A stretch of DNA of 64,000 nt, taken from NCBI GenBank assembly GCA_913043285.1, contig CAJWML010000009.1, forward strand, positions 93,509-157,508, given 5' to 3'. A program made the translations under genes and the position numbers. The stretch comes from CAKZNE01 sp002695025 (lineage in GTDB: Bacteria > Bacteroidota > Bacteroidia > Flavobacteriales > Schleiferiaceae). Below the pieces are notes generated by a model. The model was not told the origin of the DNA and ran no database searches. It saw only the letters and a program-made list of their open reading frames with translations. Below are positions 27,628-35,333 of this stretch, one piece after another. How positions within the stretch are numbered: position 1 is the first letter of the stretch; each line of letters opens with the position of its first letter.

Positions 27628-28131
27628 TTAGCGATAATCTTTAAGCTTATCCATCATTTTCCTCCTTGCCAGGAAGATACGACTTTTAACCGTGCCTAGA
27701 GGAATTTCCAGGATCTCAGCGATTTCTTCATATTTATACCCATTGTAGTACATCATGAAGGTTTCTACATAGGTTTTTTCCACTGAGTTGATCTGTTTCA
27801 TCATATACTCCCTATCCACAACGGCATCGGTCTGAACCGATTTCTCAGTTTCTCCCATATTGATGAAATATTTATTATCGGTTTCATCAACAAAGGTGTT
27901 TTGGTTTTTCTTTTTGCGATAAGCGTTGATGAAGGTATTCTTCATAATGGTATATAACCATCCTTTGATGTTGGTACCTTCCTGAAACTTATCCTTGTTC
28001 TTTAAAGCTTTGAAGTAAGTTTCCTGCATGAGGTCATTGGAGTCTTCAAAACTCTTTGTCAATTTCATGGCCAGTTGTTGGAGGAAGCTCTGGTGCGACA
28101 GTATCAGACTTCCGAATTCTGATTTTGACAT
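27628..28131 (-). CDS. ECF-type RNA polymerase sigma factor linked to carotenoid genes
   Basis: 167 residues with sigma-70 region 2 (about 20-90: LMQETYFKALKNKDKFQ, NIKGWLYTIMKNTFINAYRK) and region 4 (about 110-160: YVETFMMYYNGYKYEEIAEI, LEIPLGTVKSRIFLARRKMM). The linker between them is rich in Thr, Asp and Glu. No anti-sigma gene is seen next to it. It heads the crtI-crtB-idi-PTPS-SDR-phr run, behind a consensus promoter at 28180-28210. The nearby B12-dependent MerR regulator is a natural controller, as in light-regulated carotenoid clusters elsewhere. Confidence 0.93.
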   Translation of the reverse strand: MSKSEFGSLILSHQSFLQQLAMKLTKSFEDSNDLMQETYFKALKNKDKFQEGTNIKGWLYTIMKNTFINAYRKKKNQNTFVDETDNKYFINMGETEKSVQTDAVVDREYMMKQINSVEKTYVETFMMYYNGYKYEEIAEILEIPLGTVKSRIFLARRKMMDKLKDYR

Positions 28132-28132
28132 A

Positions 28133-28226
28133 ATGTAAAGATTAGATGTTGTTTGTTATTTGTTTAAGTAAATCTACTCCAAAGTTAAACAAGAATTCCA
28201 GATGCACAAACTTTTATGTAAAGATT
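28133..28226. repeat. Two identical 11-bp direct repeats flanking the crt-operon promoter
   Basis: ATGTAAAGATT occurs at 28133-28143 (two bases before the sigma-factor ATG) and at 28216-28226 (five bases upstream of the -33 box). The separation is 83 bases, close to eight helical turns. A weaker relative, AAGTAAATCT, lies at 28166-28175. Candidate operators for the CarH-like regulator; this is inference. Confidence 0.45.
28180..28210 (-). promoter_or_regulatory. Consensus promoter of the sigma-crtIB-idi-phr operon
   Basis: On the minus strand TTTG (28210-28207), a 19-base spacer and TAACTTTG (28187-28180) match the Bacteroidota housekeeping promoter TTTG-N19-TAnnTTTG exactly. Transcription would start about 40 bases before the sigma-factor ATG at 28131. 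Confidence 0.75.
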
Positions 28227-28343
28227 TTACTATAGCGAATAAACCAAGCCGTTCTAAAATCATTGAAAATCAATGTCTTAAAAATAGAACCTACTGAATT
28301 TAGCAGAACAGGAAAGGTTCGTCACCTAAACAAGAAAGGAGAA

Positions 28344-29234
28344 TTATTGAACGAAGTTTCGCTTGAGCGTCTCAATGTCAGGGCACATCTCAACATAACC
28401 AGGCACCTTGGTACCCTGATATTGATTAACCTGCAGGCCAGTTACAAAGAACTTGTAATTGGCAGGGTCAAACATTTCACCCATCCGGTCAAAATAGATG
28501 TCGAATTCCTCAAAGTGAGGACGGGTGGTGAAAATGGTAATAAACTGATCAATATGGGTACGCTCTGCAACCTCTTTCACGTATTCAAGAGGTACGGACT
28601 GACCAAGATAAATTACCCTGTGACCCTGTTTTTTAAGAAAGTAATACAGATAAAGCAGCCCCAGTTCGTGCAATTCATCAGCAGGAAGATACAATACATA
28701 ACTTTTCCCCTGCTTAGGGTTGGGCAGCATGGTTTGGTCTATAATCGAAAAGAGCTTTTGCTTGATGAGGTTGGAGATAAAATGCTCATTGCTAATGGTA
28801 ATGGCACCCGCTTGCCAAAGCAACCCTACCTGTTGGATAAAGGCACCAACAATACGGGTTAAGGTTTCTTCAGTACCGAACTGGATGAGACATTTATTGA
28901 AGATGGATTCAAATAGATACTCATCAAACTCCATCATGGAGATCTTCATCGCATTGATCTGGCTGTCATAATTACCCTGGTAACGCCCTGCGTCTATAAC
29001 CGCAGTCCGCAACTCGTCAGAAGAAAGTTCAGCCACCTTGCTTATGCGCATACCGCTCTTTACTAAAACGGCAATATTCAACACCTTTTTGAGGTGTTCA
29101 TCTATATAATAACGAATATTGGTGTCCGTGCGGAGCGGTTCAATAAGGTTATAACGCTGCTCCCAGGCACGTAAGGTGTGAGCCTTAATCCCGGATAGCT
29201 GTTCTAAGTCTTTTATTGAGTATTTAGATTCCAT
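28344..29234 (-). CDS. MerR-family regulator with cobalamin-binding domain, CarH/LitR-like photoreceptor
   Basis: 296 residues. MerR winged HTH at the N-terminus (YSIKDLEQLSGIKAHTLRAW, 1-70). A helical B12-capping domain (about 90-170) has W140-x9-E150-H151, the motif that CarH uses to hold the adenosyl group. A Rossmann cobalamin-binding domain (about 177-296) has E187-x-H189-x-x-G192, the lower cobalt ligand motif. In Thermus and Myxococcus CarH, adenosylcobalamin-bound tetramers repress carotenoid genes in the dark and light releases them. The residue after Trp140 is Gln141, where Thermus CarH (from memory) has the His that ligates cobalt after illumination. Located directly upstream of the sigma-crt operon, so it is its likely light-responsive repressor. 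Confidence 0.92.
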   Translation of the reverse strand: MESKYSIKDLEQLSGIKAHTLRAWEQRYNLIEPLRTDTNIRYYIDEHLKKVLNIAVLVKSGMRISKVAELSSDELRTAVIDAGRYQGNYDSQINAMKISMMEFDEYLFESIFNKCLIQFGTEETLTRIVGAFIQQVGLLWQAGAITISNEHFISNLIKQKLFSIIDQTMLPNPKQGKSYVLYLPADELHELGLLYLYYFLKKQGHRVIYLGQSVPLEYVKEVAERTHIDQFITIFTTRPHFEEFDIYFDRMGEMFDPANYKFFVTGLQVNQYQGTKVPGYVEMCPDIETLKRNFVQ

Positions 29235-29341
29235 TCAACATTACATCGATCCACTCTTTGATGAAGGAGTTTTTACCCTTTACCACTAGATTAAAACGAA
29301 GCTTAAAAATTTTTGTTCAATGAACTGGTGAAAATCTTCAA

Positions 29342-29349
29342 CAAAGGTA
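29342..29349 (-). promoter_or_regulatory. Possible -7 element for the CarH-like regulator gene
   Basis: Minus-strand TACCTTTG matches TAnnTTTG, about 108 bases before the regulator ATG. The upstream box is weak (CTTG at a 22-base spacing), so this is tentative. Confidence 0.3.
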
Positions 29350-29379
29350 AAAAAATTCGCTATACCCTGTACAAGTTAG

Positions 29380-29387
29380 TACATTTG
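29380..29387 (+). promoter_or_regulatory. Bacteroidota -7 element for prfC
   Basis: TACATTTG matches TAnnTTTG. TTCG at 29356-29359 is a weak -33 box 20 bases upstream. The element lies nine bases before the ATG at 29397 and inside the longer in-frame reading, which supports that ATG as the true start. Confidence 0.45.
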
Positions 29388-29396
29388 CCGGCCGCT

Positions 29397-30980
29397 ATGA
29401 GCACGATAAAGGAAGAAATACAACGCAGGCGTACGTTTGGGATCATCTCACACCCTGATGCCGGGAAGACGACCCTTACGGAAAAGCTGCTTTTATACGG
29501 TGGCGCCATACAGGAAGCCGGGGCCGTAAAGTCCAATAAGATCAAGAAAGGAGCCACCTCCGATTTCATGGAAATTGAAAGACAGAGGGGTATTTCCGTG
29601 GCTACTTCTGTAATGGGTTTTGAGTACCGCGAGAAAAAGATCAATATCCTGGACACCCCGGGTCACCAGGATTTTGCAGAAGACACCTACCGCACACTAA
29701 CTGCGGTTGACAGTGTTATTGTAGTTATTGATGTGGCCAAGGGTGTGGAGGCTCAAACCGAAAAGCTGGTAGAAGTCTGTCGCATGCGCGATACACCTGT
29801 TATTGTGTTCATCAACAAACTGGACCGTGAAGGTAAAGACGCGTATGATCTGCTGGATGAGATCGAGCAGAAACTCGGGCTTACCGTTTGTCCTTTGAGC
29901 TGGCCCATAGGGATGGGACAGGATTTTAAGGGTGTATACAATATCTGGGAAAAAAACCTGCAGCTCTATACCGAACAGAAAAAGCAGAAGATTGCCAGGA
30001 GCATCAAAATAGACAGCCTGGAAGATCCTACCCTTGATAAAAGCGTAGGGGAAAGTTATGCTAATGACCTGCGGGAAGATATTGAGCTTGTAAATGGGGT
30101 TTATCCCGAATTTGACCGGCAAATCTACCTGGAAGGTAAGCTTTCACCGGTGTTCTTTGGTAGCGCCCTCAACAACTTCGGGGTTCAGGAGCTTCTCAAT
30201 TGCTTCGTGGAAATTGCTCCCCCTCCCCTTCCGAAAACCTCGGAGCAGAGAACGGTAGATCCGGCTGAAAAAGTATTTTCAGGCTTTGTGTTTAAGATCC
30301 ACGCCAATATGGATCCCAAGCACCGTGATCGCCTGGCGTTTTTGAAGATCGTTTCCGGAAAGTTTGAACGCAATACTTCCTATAAGCACGTACGCTTGGG
30401 TAAGGACCTTAAATTCAGCAACCCCACCGCCTTTATGGCGTCCAAAAAAAGTGTGGTTGATGAAGCCTTTCCAGGAGATATTGTGGGCCTGCATGATACC
30501 GGCAACTTCAGGATTGGCGATACCCTTACTTCAGGTGAAGAATTGGAATTTAAAGGTATTCCCAGCTTTTCACCGGAACATTTTCGCTTTATCAATAATG
30601 CAGACCCTATGAAAGCCAAACAGCTGAATAAGGGAATTGACCAGTTGATGGATGAAGGTGTGGCCCAGCTTTTTACCCTTGAAAATAACGGCCGAAAGAT
30701 TATTGGTACGGTGGGCGCGCTACAGTATGAGGTGATCCAATACCGCCTGGAGCATGAATACGGGGCTAAGTGTACCTATGAGAATTACCAGGCCTATAAG
30801 GCTTGTTGGGTAGAATCCCATGATGATGAGCAACTGGCTGAGTTCAGCCGCCTTAAATCACGTTACCTGGCCAGGGATAAGTTTGACCGGCTGGTTTTCC
30901 TGGCGGATTCTTCATTCAGCCTGAATATGGCCCGTGAGAAGTTCGATAAGCTTAAATTTCACCTTAAGTCCGAGTACTAA
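29397..30980 (+). CDS. prfC: Peptide chain release factor 3
   Basis: A GTPase that removes RF1/RF2 from the ribosome after termination. 527 residues from the ATG at 29397 (MSTIKEEIQRRRTFGIISHP); the frame is open 84 bases further upstream but that part covers the promoter. G1 SHPDAGKTTLTEKLLLYGGA, the RF3-specific AGAVKSNKIKKGATSDFMEI, G2/G3 ERQRGISVATSVMGF and LDTPGHQDFAEDTYR, G4 FINKLDR. The C-terminal RF3 domain contains QYEVIQYRLEHEYGAKC. Its last 17 bases overlap the convergent receiver gene. Confidence 0.96.
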   Translation: MSTIKEEIQRRRTFGIISHPDAGKTTLTEKLLLYGGAIQEAGAVKSNKIKKGATSDFMEIERQRGISVATSVMGFEYREKKINILDTPGHQDFAEDTYRTLTAVDSVIVVIDVAKGVEAQTEKLVEVCRMRDTPVIVFINKLDREGKDAYDLLDEIEQKLGLTVCPLSWPIGMGQDFKGVYNIWEKNLQLYTEQKKQKIARSIKIDSLEDPTLDKSVGESYANDLREDIELVNGVYPEFDRQIYLEGKLSPVFFGSALNNFGVQELLNCFVEIAPPPLPKTSEQRTVDPAEKVFSGFVFKIHANMDPKHRDRLAFLKIVSGKFERNTSYKHVRLGKDLKFSNPTAFMASKKSVVDEAFPGDIVGLHDTGNFRIGDTLTSGEELEFKGIPSFSPEHFRFINNADPMKAKQLNKGIDQLMDEGVAQLFTLENNGRKIIGTVGALQYEVIQYRLEHEYGAKCTYENYQAYKACWVESHDDEQLAEFSRLKSRYLARDKFDRLVFLADSSFSLNMAREKFDKLKFHLKSEY

Positions 30981-31368
30981 GGAGCTTTTTGAAAGAGTCC
31001 GGGGAAAAGGGTTTACGAAGCATTTTCCTCACCAGCGGATTGTTACGAACCCGCTGTATATCTTTCTCATCATCCGTAGAGCTGAGCATATAAATATCCG
31101 GCACTTTATCAAAGCGATCCTTGAGGTTAGCAAAATGCACCAGGAAATCAAAACCATCCATTTCCGGCATCATAATATCCAGGAGGATTACATCCGGTAG
31201 TTCGGATTCTGTTTCCACCGCTTTTAAATGTTGAAGAGCAGCTTTCCCGGATTCAAACTCTATAATATTGTCGGCTATCTTATGGATCTCCAACAACTTC
31301 CGGTGCACAAACCTGTCCGTAGGGTTATCATCAATGATCATGACTATACCTAACATCGCATCACTCAT
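30964..31368 (-). CDS. Single-domain response regulator
   Basis: 134 residues, receiver domain only (CheY-like): acidic pair in VMIIDDNPTDRF, phospho-acceptor Asp in DVILLDIMMPEMDG, a Ser in LSSTDD at the switch position, and Lys in RKPFSPDSF. Short tail and no DNA-binding domain, so it probably passes phosphate or binds a partner. Its start overlaps the stop of the receiver-kinase gene by four bases, making it the last gene of the five-gene operon at 30964-37646. The final 17 bases overlap convergent prfC. Confidence 0.93.
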   Translation of the reverse strand: MSDAMLGIVMIIDDNPTDRFVHRKLLEIHKIADNIIEFESGKAALQHLKAVETESELPDVILLDIMMPEMDGFDFLVHFANLKDRFDKVPDIYMLSSTDDEKDIQRVRNNPLVRKMLRKPFSPDSFKKLLSTRT

Positions 31369-32465
31369 AGCTTGTTAGGTATTTTTATGGTGAAAATGGT
31401 GCCTTCATGAGGCTTGGATCTTACCGATATGGAACCACCCATTTTATTTAGTGCTTCCTTTACTATATACAAACCAATACCGGAACCTGTGCGTTCATCA
31501 CCGGACTTAAAGAACATATGGAATACCTTATGGATATGTTCTTCCAAAATTCCCATACCGGCATCCCTCACTTCAAGAAGGGCAATTTCCAGATCCGACT
31601 TGATCATAATATCTACTTTGGCTTCTTCCTGATCGTTCCTCTTAAATTTAATAGCGTTACTGATCAGGTGACTGAGTATGATCCTCAAACGGAATTCATC
31701 ACCCATAAATTTATTTTCCTGGTGTACCTCCCATTCTATTTGGGGATCCGAAGTTCCCAAACCGCTTCTAACGGTTTCTATAACTTCTTCCAGTACATCT
31801 TCAAATTTGATCTCGTGAATATCTTCCTCCTTCTTCGCGTTCTTGTAGTAGTCAATAATATGGTGTACAAAAACGTCCAGTTTTTTCACACTCTTTTCGA
31901 TCTTCTCGAAGTAATCCTTGGCAAGGGGATCATTTACTTCATGGTTAGCTACACGAATAACTCCCAGTGAAGTGGCCAGCGGAGCCCTGAGATCATGAGA
32001 AGCACTATAAATGAAGCGGCTGAGCTCATGGTTTATCTTCTCCAGTTCTTCTACCTTATTCTCCAGCTTTCTGCGGGTAAGGTAAAGATCATAGGCATTG
32101 TCAATAGCCACGCGAATCTCATGCTCATTCCAGGGTTTGGTAATGTAGCGGTAGATATGGCCCTTGTTGATAGCCTCTATAATGTCATTGATATCGGTAT
32201 AACCGGTTATGAGAATACGTACCGGGTCAGGAAAAATTTGCCGTACGGCATTGAAAAAATCAACCCCGGTGGTTACCGGCATACGCTGGTCGGAAAATAT
32301 TACCTGAGGTCTTACCGATTTAATCACCTCGTAGGCCTGCTCGGAAGTGTTAGCGGTATAAATGTCATATTCCCTCCTGAAAGCCGCTTTAAACGACCTT
32401 AAGTTGTTGTCCTCGTCATCAAGGTACAACACTTTGATGTGCTTTTTTGATTGAGTAGAGGTCAT
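31365..32465 (-). CDS. Receiver-histidine kinase (response regulator fused to HisKA/HATPase)
   Basis: 366 residues, soluble. N-terminal receiver (about 10-130: VLYLDDEDNNLRSFKAAFRR, FSDQRMP with the acceptor Asp, ILITGYTDINDII, RYITKPWNEHE). Coiled coil (130-160). HisKA with FIYSASHDLRAPLATSLG, then HATPase with HLISNAIKF, VRDAGMGI and TGSGIGLYIV. The receiver is strikingly like the divergent single receiver at 37735-38196, so the two probably arose by duplication. Overlaps both neighbours by four bases. Receiver-kinase proteins of this type take phosphate from, or are tuned by, an upstream sensor kinase, here likely the 7TM kinase. Confidence 0.92.
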   Translation of the reverse strand: MTSTQSKKHIKVLYLDDEDNNLRSFKAAFRREYDIYTANTSEQAYEVIKSVRPQVIFSDQRMPVTTGVDFFNAVRQIFPDPVRILITGYTDINDIIEAINKGHIYRYITKPWNEHEIRVAIDNAYDLYLTRRKLENKVEELEKINHELSRFIYSASHDLRAPLATSLGVIRVANHEVNDPLAKDYFEKIEKSVKKLDVFVHHIIDYYKNAKKEEDIHEIKFEDVLEEVIETVRSGLGTSDPQIEWEVHQENKFMGDEFRLRIILSHLISNAIKFKRNDQEEAKVDIMIKSDLEIALLEVRDAGMGILEEHIHKVFHMFFKSGDERTGSGIGLYIVKEALNKMGGSISVRSKPHEGTIFTIKIPNKL

Positions 32466-34624
32466 TCCGATAAATTTGGCTGGCTCATTGGCAAAGTTAT
32501 TATAAATTCAGTTCCCTTACCGGGCTCGCTGTTTACGGCTATTGTTCCGTTGTGTTTTTCAATAATCTTGAAAACTATGGACATTCCCAAACCGGTTCCT
32601 TCTCCAACGTCTTTAGTGGTAAAAAAGGGTTCAAATATCTTTTTCTTAGTGGCTTCATCCATTCCGATACCGTTATCGCCCAGATACACACTAACCCGGC
32701 TGCCTTCGGTTTTACGGGTTTTGATGGTCAGCTTAGGCTGCTCTCCCTCTTCGTATCGTTTGGCGTTAACCGCATAAATGCCGTTGGACAAAATATTCAT
32801 GAAAACCTGGTTCAATTTTCCTGGAAAACACTCAATTTCAGGAAGTCCAGGCTCATAATCCGTTTCAATATCTATCAGATCCTTGGTTTTATTACGCAGC
32901 AAAACCAGCGTGCTGTTCAAGCCTTCTTCAACACTAATTTGCTTGATGTCATCTTCATCAAGACGACTAAAGGTACGTAAACCTTTTACAATTTCCGATG
33001 TGCGGGTCGCCCCATCTGAAATTCCATCCACGAGGGATTCGATTTCCTCCTTCAGATATTCGAAGTCATAATCCTCCTGAAGTTCATGCGCTTTTTCCAA
33101 AGCTTCACGGGGGTTATCTAACGGTACAGAGGCATAGGTATCCACAATTTCATAGATTTCCAGGAGGTCTCTGCGCAAAGGAGCAATATTGGAAGTCACA
33201 AAATTGATGGGGTTATTGATCTCATGGGCTATACCGGCTGTAAGCTGACCGAGGGAGGCCATTTTTTCCGCATCAACCAGTTGGGTCTGGGTATCTTTAA
33301 GATTGGCCAGGGTTACCTGCAACTCTTCATTGGCTTCCTGCAATTCCATAGTGCGTTCCAGTACTCTTTGTTCCAAAACCACATTTTGTTCCCGTATGAT
33401 CTTCTCATTTTCCTGTGAAACCCGCAAGGATTCCATCTGCGATTCTTCTTTCTCCCTCTTCAGGATGTTGATCTTATCCGCCAGTGCGAAGGACAGCAGA
33501 ATAGCTTCCAGCGCGGAACCTATCTGAATAGTGTGTACGGTAAGGTAGTTATAGGGCAGTATACTAAAATCCTTGAGCGTAAATATCAGAACGCCTATCA
33601 ACAGTACGCTCCAGCTTAGCACGTAGATCTTGGCTGGCTGGTATCCTCTGCGCAAAATCATCAGTGAAGCTGTAAAAATGCTGATGACGATCAGCCCCTG
33701 GAGGGGAAAAAGTATCTGGTAGGCCAGGTTCCTCAGGTTGAGGATCTCAATGAGTATAATGCCCAGATAAATAAATTCCAGCCCCCGGAAGAACAGGTAA
33801 AAACGGGGCAGGAAATCCCGGACTTTCAGGAATTCAAAAAAGAAACGGATACCGGCCAGGCTCACTAAACAGGTAAAGAGTACAAAGCTACGCTCAGCCA
33901 ACCACGGGCTATTAGGCCACAGGTATAAAGCCGCATAACCAAAAGCTGAAGCCTGGGTAAGCAATACAAAAAGGGTATGAGCCACGTAAAAAATATAGCT
34001 GCGGTCCCGTACTGAAAAATAGATGAAGATATTGTAAAAGAACAGAGCCAGCATGATACCGGCATACAGACCAAAAAGCACCTGATCTCCAAAACTGGCA
34101 ATCATTATTTCATCCTTAACCCCGATGTTAACGGGTAGGCTGAACTGCTCTGGATTTTGAACCCGCAAGTAAATATCCTGGCTGGCACTGTCTTCAATAT
34201 CCAGTTCAAACAGGAGATTGGGAAGTTTAAAATCCCAATGGGGCGTTGGTATACTACGTCCCTGGCGCTTTACGATCCATTCGCCATTGGGTCCGCGATA
34301 ATGCAACTCCACAAAGTCAATGGTGGGGTTGTAAATTTCCAGCACCAATTGATCTTCACCGGAGTGATTCACCAGTGGCAACCTGAACCACCGGCAACCT
34401 TCTGAACCTTCATACAGAGGTACATTATCTTCTTCAGGCGTAAATTGTGCGGAGATTATTTGTTGGAGACCCGAACAGCTGCTGTCATTCAGCAGCATCA
34501 GGTTTTTACCGATATTGGATTTCTTCTGGGGCCCTACTATCAGCTGGCCATAGGTGGTGGACAATGATCCCGAGACCAGTGTCAATAGTAAGAATAGTTT
34601 AAGAAAAACCTTCTTTTTCTTCAT
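32462..34624 (-). CDS. 7TMR-DISM sensor histidine kinase
   Basis: 720 residues from the ATG at 34624 (MKKKKVFLKLFLLL, a signal peptide); a start 30 bases upstream is also open. Extracytoplasmic 7TMR-DISMED2-like beta domain (about 35-165: CRWFRLPLVNHSGEDQLVLE, NPTIDFVELHYRG, LRVQNPEQFSLPV). Seven membrane helices (about 180-385). Coiled coil (about 385-445). HisKA-like EKMASLGQLTAGIAHEINNP (phospho-His), then HATPase with GIYAVNAKR, GDNGIGMD and EGTGLGMSIV. DISMED2 domains are thought to bind carbohydrate-like or other small ligands. Its N-terminus overlaps the end of the acyltransferase gene, placing it in one operon with the enzymes that might make or modify its ligand. Confidence 0.93.
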   Translation of the reverse strand: MKKKKVFLKLFLLLTLVSGSLSTTYGQLIVGPQKKSNIGKNLMLLNDSSCSGLQQIISAQFTPEEDNVPLYEGSEGCRWFRLPLVNHSGEDQLVLEIYNPTIDFVELHYRGPNGEWIVKRQGRSIPTPHWDFKLPNLLFELDIEDSASQDIYLRVQNPEQFSLPVNIGVKDEIMIASFGDQVLFGLYAGIMLALFFYNIFIYFSVRDRSYIFYVAHTLFVLLTQASAFGYAALYLWPNSPWLAERSFVLFTCLVSLAGIRFFFEFLKVRDFLPRFYLFFRGLEFIYLGIILIEILNLRNLAYQILFPLQGLIVISIFTASLMILRRGYQPAKIYVLSWSVLLIGVLIFTLKDFSILPYNYLTVHTIQIGSALEAILLSFALADKINILKREKEESQMESLRVSQENEKIIREQNVVLEQRVLERTMELQEANEELQVTLANLKDTQTQLVDAEKMASLGQLTAGIAHEINNPINFVTSNIAPLRRDLLEIYEIVDTYASVPLDNPREALEKAHELQEDYDFEYLKEEIESLVDGISDGATRTSEIVKGLRTFSRLDEDDIKQISVEEGLNSTLVLLRNKTKDLIDIETDYEPGLPEIECFPGKLNQVFMNILSNGIYAVNAKRYEEGEQPKLTIKTRKTEGSRVSVYLGDNGIGMDEATKKKIFEPFFTTKDVGEGTGLGMSIVFKIIEKHNGTIAVNSEPGKGTEFIITLPMSQPNLSE

Positions 34625-35321
34625 CAAGGTGTGGTATATATAAATCGTATTCAATGTCCAGCAATCCCTGGGTTCCTTGTTCTTTCCGCACCTGGCGCGG
34701 AATATGTCTTAAGTTAAAAATATCGTCACGCTTATCTCTATCCGCTTTGGTAAGGCCCGCCACATCCCGTATCATTAAAGCCGTGGCAATCATATCATCC
34801 TTGGGGTAAGGGAACGTACCTTCTTCACCTAGGGAAGTAATTATTTCAAAGCCCACCTCTTCTACCATTTTAACGGTATAAGGCGCACATAATACAAACA
34901 AACTGCGCAGTTCCAAAACGTTGGCAATGGCAACCCCCACTTTAGCCACGCAGGCCTTGGTAAGGATCACACTGAGACCTTTACCGGCAATAGCCCTGGA
35001 ATTCCAGAGGCCACATAATTCACCGGTTTTTTCCTTTTTAAAGTTACGCACCAGTTCATAAATACTGGGATCCATGTACCCTATGGCCTCTTCTATTGGC
35101 AGAGGCTGGTTTCCTCCGGAGCCATGAATGCGGGCACCCCCCAGCACTTCATCACCATCCTCCACCGCAATTACGTATACTTCAGGGTTGTAAAACCACT
35201 CGTAGTTAGCCGAGGTTACTTTGGTAATACCGTAGCTTTTCAGTACGTTTTCATGTCCGATGGCATATTTCTCGCACGACCCAATGTCATCAATTGCCCT
35301 GTATGCCCTTATCTTTAGCAA
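34599..35321 (-). CDS. GNAT/autoinducer-synthase-like acyltransferase
   Basis: 240 residues, no signal peptide. Acyl-CoA N-acyltransferase-like layout: YEWFYNPEVYVIAVEDGDEV, LGGARIHGSG (beta-strand pair), then GELCGLWNSRAIAGKGLSVI, which recalls the GE..RL.V..R.RG segment of LuxI/FeeM-type long-chain N-acyl synthases, and MVEEVGFEIIT near the end. The C-terminal about 55 residues are charged with RHIPRQVRKEQGTQG. The substrate is unknown; transfer of an acyl group to an amine (amino acid or protein) is an inference. The start is 12 bases after the E1/nitroreductase stop, and the end overlaps the 7TM kinase start by 26 bases. Confidence 0.75.
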   Translation of the reverse strand: MLKIRAYRAIDDIGSCEKYAIGHENVLKSYGITKVTSANYEWFYNPEVYVIAVEDGDEVLGGARIHGSGGNQPLPIEEAIGYMDPSIYELVRNFKKEKTGELCGLWNSRAIAGKGLSVILTKACVAKVGVAIANVLELRSLFVLCAPYTVKMVEEVGFEIITSLGEEGTFPYPKDDMIATALMIRDVAGLTKADRDKRDDIFNLRHIPRQVRKEQGTQGLLDIEYDLYIPHLDEEKEGFS

Positions 35322-35333
35322 ATTCTTTGGTTT

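Noticed and set aside
28263..28862. 199-codon open frame antisense to the CarH-like gene
   Set aside because: Most of it overlaps the MerR/B12 gene in the opposite direction and the translation shows no domain; shadow of the real gene.
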